DNA of 64,000 bases from Pedobacter kyungheensis (lineage in GTDB: Bacteria > Bacteroidota > Bacteroidia > Sphingobacteriales > Sphingobacteriaceae), in contig NZ_JSYN01000004.1 in NCBI RefSeq assembly GCF_000812965.1, positions 186,001 to 250,000 of the forward strand, read 5' to 3'. Within the stretch, counting starts at the first letter, position 1; each line of letters opens with the position of its first letter. This document shows, piece after piece, positions 1 through 9,411 of the stretch. Under the pieces are notes generated by a model that searched no databases, was not told where the DNA came from, and saw nothing but the letters and a program-made list of their open reading frames with translations. The position numbers and the translations under genes were made by a program.

Positions 1-1051
1 AAACGCCTTGCAGGTGACCTAATTTTTCTTTTACGTTATCGGCAAAAATACCTTCTGAGTGAATATACTCCACTTTTACCTTACATTCGTTTTTCGAACC
101 TGCGTGTACAAAAGATTCGATAATTGATTTATAGGCATCAGGTAATTCTACATATTTACCCACCAAACCGATTCTAACTTCGGCAGTAGGATTTTTTAAA
201 CGGCCAAGGAAATCTTTCCAGCTTTCCATATCCGGATCGTTTTTGGTTGGCAGTTTTAATTTCGATAAAACAGTTTTATCCAGTTGTTCTTTTAACATCA
301 ACAATGGCACATCATAAATAGTAGATGCATCCATCGATTCGACTACGGCATTGATGTTAACGTTACAAAACAGGGCAATTTTTTTTCTTAAATCAGAACT
401 TAAGTGGTGTTCTGTTCTGCAAACCAGAATATCCGGTTGGATACCGTACTCTAATAAGGCTTTAACAGAGTGTTGTGTAGGTTTGGTTTTTAGCTCACCT
501 GCAGCAGCCAAATAAGGTACAAGTGTTAAGTGAATTACAATAGCGTTGGTATTGCCTTCTTCCCATTTAAACTGACGTACAGCTTCGATAAATGGTAACG
601 ATTCGATATCGCCAACGGTACCACCCAACTCGGTAATTACAATATCGTACTCGCCGCTTTCGCCCAGCATACGCATGTTGCGTTTAATCTCATCGGTAAT
701 GTGTGGTACTACCTGTACGGTTTTACCTAAATACTCGCCTTTACGTTCTTTGTTAATTACATTCTGGTAAATGCGGCCGGTTGTAATGTTATTGGCCTGC
801 GAGGTTGGAACGTTCAGGAAACGCTCGTAATGACCAAGGTCCAAATCAGTTTCAGCACCATCTTCGGTTACAAAACATTCACCATGCTCGTACGGATTTA
901 AAGTTCCCGGATCGATATTGATGTACGGATCGAATTTCTGAATGGTTACACGGTAGCCCCGTGCCTGTAAAAGTTTAGCTAAAGACGCGGAAATGATGCC
1001 CTTACCTAAAGAAGAAGTAACACCGCCCGTAACAAAAATATACTTAGTCAT
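1..1051 (-). CDS. pyrG: CTP synthase, 3' end cut by window
   Basis: CTP synthase makes CTP from UTP, ATP and glutamine in the cytoplasm, the last step of pyrimidine nucleotide synthesis. I translated 350 codons from the ATG at 1049-1051. The protein opens with the family hallmark [17 protein letters not shown], with the P-loop near residues 10-18, and continues through the amidoligase domain. The C-terminal glutamine amidotransferase half lies beyond the left edge, so the truncation is a window artefact. A perfect -7 box and a leader hairpin lie upstream. The gene is transcribed leftward and separated from the next gene by about 160 bases. Confidence 0.97.
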   Translation of the reverse strand, partial: MTKYIFVTGGVTSSLGKGIISASLAKLLQARGYRVTIQKFDPYINIDPGTLNPYEHGECFVTEDGAETDLDLGHYERFLNVPTSQANNITTGRIYQNVINKERKGEYLGKTVQVVPHITDEIKRNMRMLGESGEYDIVITELGGTVGDIESLPFIEAVRQFKWEEGNTNAIVIHLTLVPYLAAAGELKTKPTQHSVKALLEYGIQPDILVCRTEHHLSSDLRKKIALFCNVNINAVVESMDASTIYDVPLLMLKEQLDKTVLSKLKLPTKNDPDMESWKDFLGRLKNPTAEVRIGLVGKYVELPDAYKSIIESFVHAGSKNECKVKVEYIHSEGIFADNVKEKLGHLQGV

Positions 1052-1071
1052 GTTTGATAATTTGTGAAATC

Positions 1072-1121
1072 AACCAGTTTTTGACCACTGGTTAATTGCT
1101 TTTGTACGGGATACAAAGGTA
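1072..1121 (-). promoter_or_regulatory. pyrG promoter -7 box and leader hairpin
   Basis: On the minus strand, TACCTTTG (1114-1121) matches the Bacteroidota -7 consensus TAnnTTTG. No convincing -33 TTTG is seen. The predicted leader of roughly 57 bases contains a 7-bp inverted repeat, AACCAGT/ACTGGTT (1072-1078 and 1087-1093), with an 8-base loop. A regulatory role for the hairpin is only a suggestion. Confidence 0.6.
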
Positions 1122-1212
1122 CGAAAAATTATCGCCGGTTTTAGGTTGTGACCAGAATATTTTTTGATAGTTTTATATGGTTGATTTAGACTGTTTTACT
1201 GGCATATTAGCG

Positions 1213-1974
1213 TTATAACAATAAGGAGTACAGCTCTTTTTTGATGTCTTCTATCTTCCTTGGGTTCTTTTTATCATCGTAACGGGTATAGAGATCGACC
1301 ATTTTTTTGAAATCTTTTTCGTTGTCGGTTTTTTTGCCTTTGGTTGGTGCGGCAATGTTCATGACCGGCACATTTTTAGCTTCAATTTTTGTGGCGAACC
1401 AGGTAGTATTATAGCGGGGTATGGCCAGGCCCAGGATCATACCGGGCAATCCTGTAAACCCTTCGGGGCCACCTTTTAATAAAATTTCATCGGTATAAAA
1501 TGCAACTACCGATACGCTATCGTGTATAATGGCTATTGCTTTTCTACATTCGTAACCTGCAATTTTACGTACATCGTGCATAATCTTCCAATTGAGGTGG
1601 GGGATAGTATCCTTTAAAATAAAATCTTCACCACTGATCGGTTTCCTGAATACACGGGCTTTTTTATTAAAATCGGTATAAAGCTCGTTTGTATTTTCAT
1701 TGGCAATAAAAAAGAAATTGTTATCGTTTAAAGTCTCTTTAGGTTTGATTTTATAAATTGATGTACTGTCATTAAAATTATACTCCCAGTTTGAAGTCCG
1801 GTATTTGCTCATTTTATCCCTGGCATCGTCTGATATCCAGGTATTGTTAGCCAACTGTTGCTTTTGGTTAATCTTCTTTTCGAAGGTGATTTTTGCGCTT
1901 CTGATGAAAACAGTTTGTGCCTTGATCGTTGTTACTGCAAAAAAGAAAATTATGCTTAATCTTAAATGTTTCAT
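1213..1974 (-). CDS. GLPGLI family secreted protein
   Basis: This 253-residue protein has a signal peptide (hydrophobic residues 5-19, cleavage near A19-Q20) and the signature GLPGMI at residues 175-180, which names the GLPGLI family of Bacteroidota. The family's function is unknown; members are exported and usually sit next to a TonB-type outer-membrane protein. That is the case here: the gene starts 6 bases after the stop of the 924-residue barrel protein, so the two are almost certainly one operon. The C-terminus is lysine-rich. Confidence 0.9.
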   Translation of the reverse strand: MKHLRLSIIFFFAVTTIKAQTVFIRSAKITFEKKINQKQQLANNTWISDDARDKMSKYRTSNWEYNFNDSTSIYKIKPKETLNDNNFFFIANENTNELYTDFNKKARVFRKPISGEDFILKDTIPHLNWKIMHDVRKIAGYECRKAIAIIHDSVSVVAFYTDEILLKGGPEGFTGLPGMILGLAIPRYNTTWFATKIEAKNVPVMNIAAPTKGKKTDNEKDFKKMVDLYTRYDDKKNPRKIEDIKKELYSLLL

Positions 1975-1980
1975 CTGATG

Positions 1981-4755
1981 TTATTTTTTATCTGCTTTAA
2001 CAAAATTTCCGGTTAAATTGTAGGTTACGCCAATTAAAACATAGCGTGGAATAAAACTGTTGGTGTTCTCGCTAATGTTATTGCCACCAACGTATCGGTT
2101 ATAGCCAATTTTTTCAGCTAAAATGTCAGAAATGGCCACTTTTAACTCCAGTTCTTGCGCCTTAAGCATCTTCTTTGATAGATAAGCATTCCAGATGGCC
2201 ACATTTACCGGCGTGTTGAACGAAGTGTTAGCAGGCTGGTATGATAATGAAATTGAGGTGTTAAATTCGGTATTGTAAGGAAGTTCTATATTCCCCGAGA
2301 TTTCGTGGTTGTGGTAAAAGTTTTTACCATTATTGATGGAGCCGATGGATGAGCTACTGTTTGAAAAGGTAAAAGATGGATTGTACTGGATTTGTACTAT
2401 ATCGCTATAATAACTAAAGCGTGGACGTAAACTTATGCTATTGTTTACATTTTCGTTCAGTTTATTGTTTAAAATAGAAACCGAGTTTGAATGGTTGTAA
2501 CTCGCATTTAAACCGGTATTAAAGTGAATTTTGCTGAAACTTTTATTAAAGCTGGCGCCAGCATAAAAACTGTTATTCCCATTTAAATTGATATAACTGC
2601 TAGTCGTTTTGTTTACATCATCTACTGTTCTGGTACTTACCACCGCATTTTTGGTGAAGTTATAGCCACCATAAACATAAGCGTACATCTGCGACTTTTG
2701 CTGATAGGTATTAAAATTAAAGCCAAAATTGTTATTAAATGATGGTTTTAGATTAGGGTTACCTTTAATTTCGTAAAGCGGGTTATTTACTTGTCTCAAT
2801 GGCTGCAACTGATCTAAACTGGGCTGTCGGGTATAGCCATTGTAATTTACCGATACACTGGTGTTTTTACCAAGTTTATAGTTTAGGTTACTTTGTGGAG
2901 CCCAGTTTAAATAATTGCGGTTAAATTTATTGTTGCGGTCCAGATCATTCAATTCAAAAGTGGTTTGGGTGGCCTCTGCACCTCCGGATAGTGTAAATTT
3001 CTTTGCCCTGTATTGCAGCACTACTTTACCAATATTTGAAAAATTGTTAAAATCGAAATTATTACTCAAAGAATCGATCCGTTTATTGCTTAACGATTTA
3101 TCAAATACCAACTTATGACTATTAGCGGCTACTGTTTTAAAACTATAAGCTGTTTGTAACGAAAACTGTTTGCCCAAAGGTTCTGTATAGGCTATTCTTG
3201 TACCAAGAGAGCTCTCACGGCCTGAATTATCGTTTAAAAAATTCTGGTTTACAATTCTATTGATAACACCATTGTCATCGTAATAATTGGTTACACTTAA
3301 ACTATTGCCCAGACTGGTGCTGTTTTTGGTTTCTGGTTGTAAATCGATAGAAAGTGTCCGTCCTTTTTTTAAGAACTTTTTAGCGTAATTGATATTGCCG
3401 TTAAAGAGATTATTATCGCTATTGCTGTTGTTTTGCTGACTACTGTTGTTTACAAAAAATCCTGAACCGTTTTTGGTTTCGTTTGCGCTGGTGTATTCAT
3501 CAGCGCTTTTGTTTTTGCTCCCCGCAAAAGATATTTTCAAGGTAGACAGAGAGTCTATTTTAACATCTACACTTCCTTTTAAACTTTGACCGGTATTTTT
3601 AGTTTCGCTATTTGCACTGCCGGCACTAAAAAAATTGGTTCCATTAGGTAATAACGATTGATTTTTAAATGTTGTTCTATCCAAAACATCCCTGTTGTTT
3701 CCTTTATAATTTAGTTTGAGCCCAACTTTATTTTCATTCCATTTATCAGAGAAGTGTGCACCATAGCTGATAACATCTGGCAGGCCGTTTGTTGGCGAAA
3801 AACCATCGTCGTCTCTGCCACCGTAGCTGATCATAACCGTGCTGCCATCATCTCCAACTTCAATCAAATCATAATCATTACCCTTTAATCTACTCATTGC
3901 GGCGCTTGCCTTTGAATCTTGATTGGTGTTTGAATTAAATCCGAATACGGCAGCTTTTAACTTGCTTTTGTAAATGCCGGCCATACCACCAACATTTCGG
4001 AAATGATTTAAATCACTATTGGCATCCAGGGTACTGAGATAACCGTTTTTGGCATTTTCCTTGAGCTTAATATTCATAACTTTTTCCTTGGCATCACCTT
4101 CCTTAATGCCTGAGAGCTCTTCTTGCTTACTTTTTTTATCGTATATCTGAACTTCGCTAACCGCATTGGCTTTGAGGTATTTTTGTGCAAGAAGCGGGTC
4201 ATCGCCAAAAAACTCTTCTCCATCAACCAAAAGTGTATTCACATCTTTGCCGCCAGCTTTAATTGCACCATCCTTATCAACTTCTATTCCTGGTAGCCGT
4301 CTTAACAAATCCTGCAGGTTGGCATGAGGCTTAACTGCAAAACTATCGGCCTGGTAGGTTATGGTATCGCCCTTCATGCTAATGGCTTGTTTTTGCGCCT
4401 TGATTGTAACTTCATTTAAAAGCGTGGCCTTACTGTCCATGGCAATATGGCCAAGGTTAAACTTCGATGAATCAGAGAGTTGAATATCCCTGATAAAATC
4501 GGCCATTTTAGGAAAGGTTATCACCAATGTATAAGTGCCTTTTTTTAAATTCGACAATTCGAATTCGCCATTGGCTTTGGCCCGTGTATCTTTAACTAAA
4601 ATAGAATCCTTGCTGTTGATGAGCAGGATAGAGCTGTTTTGTAGTTTTGTTTTCTCAACGGTATCCACAACAATGCCTTTAATACTGGCCTTTTGAGCGA
4701 AAACAGGAAGAAATAGTACCGAAAAAATAAAAACGGCGAGGAGATTTTTGAGCAT
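1981..4755 (-). CDS. outer-membrane beta-barrel receptor with carboxypeptidase-like N-terminal domain
   Basis: The protein has 924 residues: a signal peptide (1-20), a carboxypeptidase-regulatory-like beta-sandwich (about 22-95), a plug-like region (about 115-215, containing LRRLPGIEVDKDG and LLVDGEEFFGDD), and then a long Asn/Ser-rich part typical of the outer-membrane beta-barrel family (OMP_b-brl type). It should sit in the outer membrane. The substrate is unknown. It lacks the SusC signature and has no SusD partner, so it belongs to the TonB-receptor-like barrels paired with GLPGLI proteins. It is the first gene of a two-gene operon with the downstream GLPGLI gene. Confidence 0.9.
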   Translation of the reverse strand: MLKNLLAVFIFSVLFLPVFAQKASIKGIVVDTVEKTKLQNSSILLINSKDSILVKDTRAKANGEFELSNLKKGTYTLVITFPKMADFIRDIQLSDSSKFNLGHIAMDSKATLLNEVTIKAQKQAISMKGDTITYQADSFAVKPHANLQDLLRRLPGIEVDKDGAIKAGGKDVNTLLVDGEEFFGDDPLLAQKYLKANAVSEVQIYDKKSKQEELSGIKEGDAKEKVMNIKLKENAKNGYLSTLDANSDLNHFRNVGGMAGIYKSKLKAAVFGFNSNTNQDSKASAAMSRLKGNDYDLIEVGDDGSTVMISYGGRDDDGFSPTNGLPDVISYGAHFSDKWNENKVGLKLNYKGNNRDVLDRTTFKNQSLLPNGTNFFSAGSANSETKNTGQSLKGSVDVKIDSLSTLKISFAGSKNKSADEYTSANETKNGSGFFVNNSSQQNNSNSDNNLFNGNINYAKKFLKKGRTLSIDLQPETKNSTSLGNSLSVTNYYDDNGVINRIVNQNFLNDNSGRESSLGTRIAYTEPLGKQFSLQTAYSFKTVAANSHKLVFDKSLSNKRIDSLSNNFDFNNFSNIGKVVLQYRAKKFTLSGGAEATQTTFELNDLDRNNKFNRNYLNWAPQSNLNYKLGKNTSVSVNYNGYTRQPSLDQLQPLRQVNNPLYEIKGNPNLKPSFNNNFGFNFNTYQQKSQMYAYVYGGYNFTKNAVVSTRTVDDVNKTTSSYINLNGNNSFYAGASFNKSFSKIHFNTGLNASYNHSNSVSILNNKLNENVNNSISLRPRFSYYSDIVQIQYNPSFTFSNSSSSIGSINNGKNFYHNHEISGNIELPYNTEFNTSISLSYQPANTSFNTPVNVAIWNAYLSKKMLKAQELELKVAISDILAEKIGYNRYVGGNNISENTNSFIPRYVLIGVTYNLTGNFVKADKK

Positions 4756-4952
4756 GTATCTGATTGAAGAAACGTTAATAAATGGTTCATTTGGTTAAGG
4801 CGCATGAAAATACAACTATTTTGTTAGTTTTTAAGAAAAACAAAATAAATATTTTTAGAATGAGAACGATAACTAAAACCGTTTACAACATATTGGAAAG
4901 AGGGGGATTACGGTTTTATCGTAAAAATGATGCAGAGATCGATAAGCTTGGT

Positions 4953-5429
4953 TTATGCTTTTTCAGCAACAATCAATTTTCTAATCAAAACAACCTGACC
5001 TAAATGATAATAGCTGTGCTCGATTACAGCTTCGATATTACGGAGGTAGGTGCCGTATTTTTCATTTTCAAACACCTCATCAAGCTTTTCGTCAGGGATT
5101 TGTGCCACCTGCTCAACAAAGTTTGTTGCATTAAGCAGAAACCTTTCTACCAAATTATCCCAATCGCTGGCCGAATGGAGAGGGGGTAAGTCAAAACTAT
5201 ACTGATCTTTTATCGATAATGGATTGCCGTTAAATACCGATAAAATTCCTTCCAGGTAATAATTAATGTGATAAGTAAGTGCGGCAATCGTATTCAGGCT
5301 TTCTACCTGGTAAATGGCCTCTTGCCAGCTGATACTCAATAACTGGTCTTTATAATTGGTATTGGCTATCCAATAACCGTTTAATAAAACTTCCTGTAAG
5401 CGATTGGCAAGATCCTGGGCCTTTTTCAT
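4953..5429 (-). CDS. DinB-like four-helix protein
   Basis: This 158-residue, mostly helical protein fits the DinB/YfiT superfamily, whose members use a histidine triad to bind a divalent metal and often catalyse thiol-dependent transfers. The likely triad is visible: H54 in the second helix, and H138 and H142 in the HSYYH (HxxxH) motif near the C-terminus. It starts 12 bases after the stop of the upstream lipoprotein gene and is probably co-transcribed with it. The specific substrate cannot be inferred. Confidence 0.82.
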   Translation of the reverse strand: MKKAQDLANRLQEVLLNGYWIANTNYKDQLLSISWQEAIYQVESLNTIAALTYHINYYLEGILSVFNGNPLSIKDQYSFDLPPLHSASDWDNLVERFLLNATNFVEQVAQIPDEKLDEVFENEKYGTYLRNIEAVIEHSYYHLGQVVLIRKLIVAEKA

Positions 5430-5441
5430 GTTAGTGTGTAA

Positions 5442-5984
5442 CTAGCAGCAATTATAGTAAATTTTAACTTTCTGCTCTTGCTCACTCCAGGCAATGTAAA
5501 TGTTATTTTCTTTACCCAAACGATATTTGAAACCATTTAAACCGGTTTTTTTCAATTCTTCGTAAAGTGCTTTGTCAGGAACATAATTGTCGGCTTTATC
5601 TTCGGGCATTACAGCGGGTTCGAGGAAATTTTCATCGCTAAAAAAATCATCGGCAATGGTTTTAATAAAAACAATCTGGTCTTTCTCTTTTGTTAAATCG
5701 ATATTGGGATCGGTACTGCCTAATAGCTCAGTGCCCTTTATTTTGGCATTATAAATCTCTTTACCATCCACTTTTTTAATGGTGAATGTTAATACCATAT
5801 CTTCGGGTTTTCTGCCAGTGAGTTCGATTTTGAAAGTATCTAGTGTTTTTAAATCGGAGAATGATTTAGCTATACTTTGGTTAACATTTTTGAATTCAAC
5901 AGATCCGGCTTCTTTGCCCTCTTTAGATTGACAGGCAGAAAATACAATTAAGCAGCTGATAACGAAGATCGATAATTTTCTCAT
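5442..5984 (-). CDS. lipoprotein of unknown function
   Basis: With the ATG at 5984 the protein has 180 residues and begins with a short lipoprotein signal ending in FSAC, so Cys18 would be lipidated. A TTG 15 bases upstream is also in frame, but it overlaps a -7-like box (TATTTTCG) and is less likely. The body is charged and soluble, has no domain I recognise, and ends in Cys-Cys. It precedes the DinB-like gene by 12 bases. Function unknown; envelope localisation is inferred from the lipobox. Confidence 0.75.
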   Translation of the reverse strand: MRKLSIFVISCLIVFSACQSKEGKEAGSVEFKNVNQSIAKSFSDLKTLDTFKIELTGRKPEDMVLTFTIKKVDGKEIYNAKIKGTELLGSTDPNIDLTKEKDQIVFIKTIADDFFSDENFLEPAVMPEDKADNYVPDKALYEELKKTGLNGFKYRLGKENNIYIAWSEQEQKVKIYYNCC

Positions 5985-6026
5985 GTTCCGAAAATACAAA
6001 TTTTAGGTTTATTCCTGCGCGGGCGA

Positions 6027-6587
6027 CTAAAAATAATATCCAAGCGAAAACCATAACTGAAAGTCAAGATATCCTTTTGGGGCAGGGTTGGAGATGTAAT
6101 TTTTTACATTAAAATACTTACCATAACCCAATGCAGTGGTGCTTTCGAGAAAGAAGTGCTTTTTGGGAATAAACAAAAAGCCAATGTTTGCACCAGTCCT
6201 GAAAGAATTGGCATGAAAATTTAAGGTTCTGCCAATCGAAAAGAAACCTGTATTGTCTACTTCTCCTTTTGAAACAATCTGTTTATTTAAATTACCAGCG
6301 TATAAGCCATAAAAAGGTATCAGGCTATGGGTTTCAATATCATCAGCATAGATTTTGGCACGCAATAAGAAACCATTAAACTTATAATCTCTGCCCCAGT
6401 TTAATTCGCCAGTGGTATAAGAAAGCTCCAGCCCATATTTATCGCTAAAGGTTTTTTCAACAGATATCGCCGGACGTTTAGCCAAAGTATTTAATACATT
6501 GGTTTTAACCAATAGTCCGACGCGATCTTGTGAATGGATCCTGAAAGAAATAATGATTAAGAGCATTATTAAGATAACTGTTTTCAT
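6027..6587 (-). CDS. small outer-membrane beta-barrel protein, function unknown
   Basis: The 186-residue protein has an N-terminal signal peptide (hydrophobic residues 3-16, cleavage near S19-Q20). Alternating aromatic and glycine strands follow, ending in the aromatic-rich FQLWFSLGYYF, typical of an outer-membrane barrel terminal strand. It resembles the DUF3575/OmpA-like small barrels of Bacteroidota but I cannot assign a family firmly. It lies 42 bases before the lipoprotein gene start, on the same strand, and is divergent from the MarR-GNAT gene. Confidence 0.7.
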   Translation of the reverse strand: MKTVILIMLLIIISFRIHSQDRVGLLVKTNVLNTLAKRPAISVEKTFSDKYGLELSYTTGELNWGRDYKFNGFLLRAKIYADDIETHSLIPFYGLYAGNLNKQIVSKGEVDNTGFFSIGRTLNFHANSFRTGANIGFLFIPKKHFFLESTTALGYGKYFNVKNYISNPAPKGYLDFQLWFSLGYYF

Positions 6588-6648
6588 GGCGATTTAGCTG
6601 TTAAAGCATTAATTTATCGTGAATATAATGATATTTCAAATATTTATT

Positions 6649-6674
6649 TAAATTTGTGTAACTGATTACGTAAT
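6649..6674 (+). promoter_or_regulatory. promoter and palindrome upstream of MarR-GNAT gene
   Basis: TAAATTTG (6649-6656) is a perfect -7 box. Nine bases later lies ATTACGTAAT (6665-6674), a perfect 10-bp palindrome at or just past the expected transcription start, 9 bases before the ATG. MarR proteins commonly bind such palindromes to repress their own gene, so this is a plausible operator (inference). Confidence 0.5.
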
Positions 6675-6683
6675 TAATTATTT

Positions 6684-7637
6684 ATGGATTTTTTCGAACA
6701 GACAGGAAAAGTAGCGATAGGCAGCAGACTGAGAATGCTAACCGATAAGGTAACTGAAGATGCTGCTAATATTTATCAGCTGTATAATATAGATATGCAG
6801 CCAAAATGGTTCCCGGTTTTTTATTCCTTATCGCAAGGTGAGGAGAAAACCATAACCGAACTGGCTAAGGCAATTGGTCATTCGCATCCTTCGGTGAGTA
6901 AGATAATTGGCGAAATGCTGAAAAAGGGTTATGTGCAAGAAAGCAGGGATAAAGCAGATGGCAGACGAAATGTGGTTAGCTTAACAGATGCAGGCCGGCA
7001 GGTGGCTTATAAAATTAAAGATCAGCTGATTGATGTTGATGCAGCAATTGAAGAACTTTCGGCACAAACACAAAATAAACTCTGGGAAGCGATAGGCGAG
7101 TGGGAGTTTTTACTGGAACAAAAAACATTATTAAGAAGGGTGATGGAAAAGAAAAAGGAACGCGATAGCGCAAAAGTTGAAATTGTTGCTTACAAACCCG
7201 AATATCAGGAAATATTCAGGGCTTTAAATGTAGAATGGATTTCTACTTATTTCGAAATGGAAGAATCTGATTACAAGGCTTTGGATAATCCGCAAGGTTA
7301 TATTTTAGACAAAGGCGGTCATATTTTAGTGGCTTTGTACGAGGGAGAGCCCCTGGGTGTTTGCGCTTTAATTAAAATGAATGATGAAGAATACGATTTC
7401 GAACTCGCTAAAATGGCTGTTTCGCCAAAGGCGCAGGGAAAGAATATCGGTTTTTTACTGGCCTCGGCTATTGTAGAAAAAGCCAAATCATTGGGGGCAG
7501 CTAAAATTTACTTGGAAAGCAATACCATTTTAAAACCGGCCATTAACCTTTACCATAAACTTGGTTTTAAGAAAGTAGCAGGAAAACCAACGCCTTATAC
7601 CAGGTGTAATATTCAGATGGAACTGGTGATTGGGTAG
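6684..7637 (+). CDS. MarR-type regulator fused to GNAT acetyltransferase
   Basis: This is a two-domain cytoplasmic protein of 317 residues. Residues 1-155 form a MarR winged helix (recognition helix around HSHPSVSKIIGEMLKKG, wing around RDKADGRRNVVSLT). Residues 165-317 form a GNAT N-acetyltransferase with the acetyl-CoA loop QGKNIG at 251-256 and the conserved NLYHKLGF near 288-295. Such fusions are known in Bacteroidota. A small molecule acetylated by the C-terminal domain may be sensed by the N-terminal one, but the substrate is unknown. It is monocistronic and convergent with kdsB. Confidence 0.9.
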   Translation: MDFFEQTGKVAIGSRLRMLTDKVTEDAANIYQLYNIDMQPKWFPVFYSLSQGEEKTITELAKAIGHSHPSVSKIIGEMLKKGYVQESRDKADGRRNVVSLTDAGRQVAYKIKDQLIDVDAAIEELSAQTQNKLWEAIGEWEFLLEQKTLLRRVMEKKKERDSAKVEIVAYKPEYQEIFRALNVEWISTYFEMEESDYKALDNPQGYILDKGGHILVALYEGEPLGVCALIKMNDEEYDFELAKMAVSPKAQGKNIGFLLASAIVEKAKSLGAAKIYLESNTILKPAINLYHKLGFKKVAGKPTPYTRCNIQMELVIG

Positions 7638-7799
7638 ATAAGCGGTTAGTGCAGAGCGTTTAGGGTGAGTAGTGCTTATCCTCTAAACCCTAAACTAATA
7701 ACCAATGGCTAATGAACTTATTACGCTAATGAGATAGTTTGGAGTTTTATGTTCAGAGTCAATTAACCGATTCAAACAATTAACCAGTTAAACTACTTA
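7638..7799. repeat. intergenic 'word' repeats between convergent genes
   Basis: The spacer between the MarR-GNAT gene and kdsB contains an imperfect inverted pair, TTTAGGG and CCCTAAA (about 7659-7700). It also holds a string of AATTAACC/AAACAATTAACC-type words (about 7760-7795). The same words recur elsewhere in the window (about 34050-34105 and 45573-45630). No gene or terminator with a T-run is seen. Confidence 0.55.
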
Positions 7800-8555
7800 T
7801 TACTCCTGCTTTAACGCTTTCAGCAATTTGTTTAACTTCAATAAATCTTCTGGCGTATCAATGGCAACAGTTTCTAAATCAGTAACTTTTGTCTGGATGT
7901 AAAAGCCGTTTTCAATCCAACGCAGTTGCTCTAAACTTTCGGCTATTTCTAGTGAAGAAGGGGGTAATTTGGTAATGGCTTTTAAAGCCTCTGCTCTATA
8001 ACCGTAAATACCAATATGTTTGTAAAACTGATGTTTTTCTGCCCAAACGCCCGGCTCGCCATTTCTAATAAAAGGAATAGGGCTACGGCTAAAATACATG
8101 GCACGACCATTTACATCGATTACAACTTTTGGACTGTTGGGATTGTAAATGCTTTCCTGGCTTTGAATCGGTTTAATTAAAGTGGCTAATTCTACCTTAT
8201 CTTCGGCAAAACAGCTGGCCAATAAATCAATTTGTGCCGGTTCTATAAAAGGTTCATCGCCCTGGATATTAATTACGATATCAAAACCCGGTAATTGTTC
8301 AATTACTTCCGCACATCTGTCGGTTCCGCTTTGGTGGTGAGCAGCGGTGAACGCAAATTCGCCACCAAATCTTTTTACTTCGTCGGCAATCCGCTCATCA
8401 TCGGTAGCGATAACCACTTTCGATAAACTTTTCGCCTTTGAAGCCTGCTCGTACACGCGCTGAATCATCGTTTTTCCGGCAATATCAACCAAAGGTTTTC
8501 CCGGAAAACGGGTAGAGGCGTAGCGTGCAGGAATAATTCCGATAATTTCAGACAT
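7800..8555 (-). CDS. kdsB: 3-deoxy-manno-octulosonate cytidylyltransferase
   Basis: KdsB activates Kdo with CTP to give CMP-Kdo for the lipid A inner core. The 251-residue protein has the nucleotidyltransferase start IPARYASTRFPGKPL (8-22), then ATDDERI and NIQGDEPFI, all standard for the family, and is full length. It follows the DUF5808 gene with a one-base gap. The likely operon order is trpS, deoxynucleoside kinase, DUF5808, kdsB. Confidence 0.97.
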   Translation of the reverse strand: MSEIIGIIPARYASTRFPGKPLVDIAGKTMIQRVYEQASKAKSLSKVVIATDDERIADEVKRFGGEFAFTAAHHQSGTDRCAEVIEQLPGFDIVINIQGDEPFIEPAQIDLLASCFAEDKVELATLIKPIQSQESIYNPNSPKVVIDVNGRAMYFSRSPIPFIRNGEPGVWAEKHQFYKHIGIYGYRAEALKAITKLPPSSLEIAESLEQLRWIENGFYIQTKVTDLETVAIDTPEDLLKLNKLLKALKQE

Positions 8556-8556
8556 A

Positions 8557-8757
8557 CTATTTATTTAAGGTTCTTAATAGATATACAGTAGCAAAAATAA
8601 GTGCTAAAATTACATAAGAAATGGGATGAGCAAAGTTGAATGTCCAGCCCAGCATTTTATGCCGTTTTGGAACGAGTACCCGCGAATCTGCTTTGTTGAA
8701 GTAAATGATTCCCCATTTCCAGTTCAGCGGATTCTCGTGTTGGAAATCTTTGCCCAT
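8557..8757 (-). CDS. DUF5808 small membrane protein
   Basis: The 66-residue protein carries the DUF5808 pattern (NPLNWKWGIIYFNKADSR, then VPKR and GWTFNFAHP) followed by one C-terminal membrane segment (about 47-62). Related sequences occur widely as small membrane proteins or as tails of larger ones. Function unknown. It is squeezed between the deoxynucleoside kinase (39-base gap) and kdsB (1-base gap), so it is co-transcribed with them, but no link to Kdo metabolism can be shown. Confidence 0.85.
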   Translation of the reverse strand: MGKDFQHENPLNWKWGIIYFNKADSRVLVPKRHKMLGWTFNFAHPISYVILALIFATVYLLRTLNK

Positions 8758-8796
8758 CTCAATTAAATATTTTAAAACCGTGTTTTTTGTTCAGCA

Positions 8797-9411
8797 CTAA
8801 AATAAACCGTTAATCTCGGCTTCGATAGATTGGATTACTGTTCCCAAATCTTCAGGGTTGTTGGTAAAATCCAATTTGTCTTTATCCAATATTAATAATT
8901 TACCCAGGTTGTAGCCTTTAATCCAGGCTTCGTATTTTTCGTTCAGCTTAGAAAGGTAATCAATTCTGATTCCCGCTTCGTACTCGCGGCCGCGGCGCTG
9001 AATATTGTTTACCAATGTAGGAACCGAAGCGCGCAGGTAAACCAGCAAATCAGGCGGTTTGATAAACGAAGTAATGTTATCAAAAATTGCGCGGTAATTG
9101 TCATGATCCCGCGTAGTCATTAAAGCCATATCGTGCAGGTTTTCTGCAAAAATATGGGCATCTTCGTAAATGGTCCTGTCCTGAATTACATTGCGTTTAT
9201 TTACCTCAATATCAGTAATCTGCTGAAAACGGCTGTTCAGGAAATAAATCTGAAGGTTAAAGCTCCAGCGTTTCATGTCGCTATAAAAATCTTCCAGATA
9301 AGGATTATTGTCAACAGCTTCATATAAAGCTTCCCAACCATAATTTTTTGCCAGCAGGCCAGTTAAAGTAGTTTTACCAGCACCAATATTCCCTACAATT
9401 GCTATATGCAT
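8797..9411 (-). CDS. deoxynucleoside kinase
   Basis: Deoxynucleoside kinases phosphorylate salvaged deoxynucleosides (dAdo/dGuo/dCyd) using ATP. With the ATG at 9411 the protein has 204 residues and begins MHIAIVGNIGAGKTTL, placing the P-loop (GNIGAGKT) at residues 7-14 as the family expects. DRTIYEDAHIF supplies the conserved Asp-Arg pair. An in-frame ATG 17 codons upstream exists, but the extension encodes a GCGTTT-type intergenic word repeat and is unlikely to be translated. It lies downstream of trpS, same strand. Confidence 0.92.
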   Translation of the reverse strand: MHIAIVGNIGAGKTTLTGLLAKNYGWEALYEAVDNNPYLEDFYSDMKRWSFNLQIYFLNSRFQQITDIEVNKRNVIQDRTIYEDAHIFAENLHDMALMTTRDHDNYRAIFDNITSFIKPPDLLVYLRASVPTLVNNIQRRGREYEAGIRIDYLSKLNEKYEAWIKGYNLGKLLILDKDKLDFTNNPEDLGTVIQSIEAEINGLF

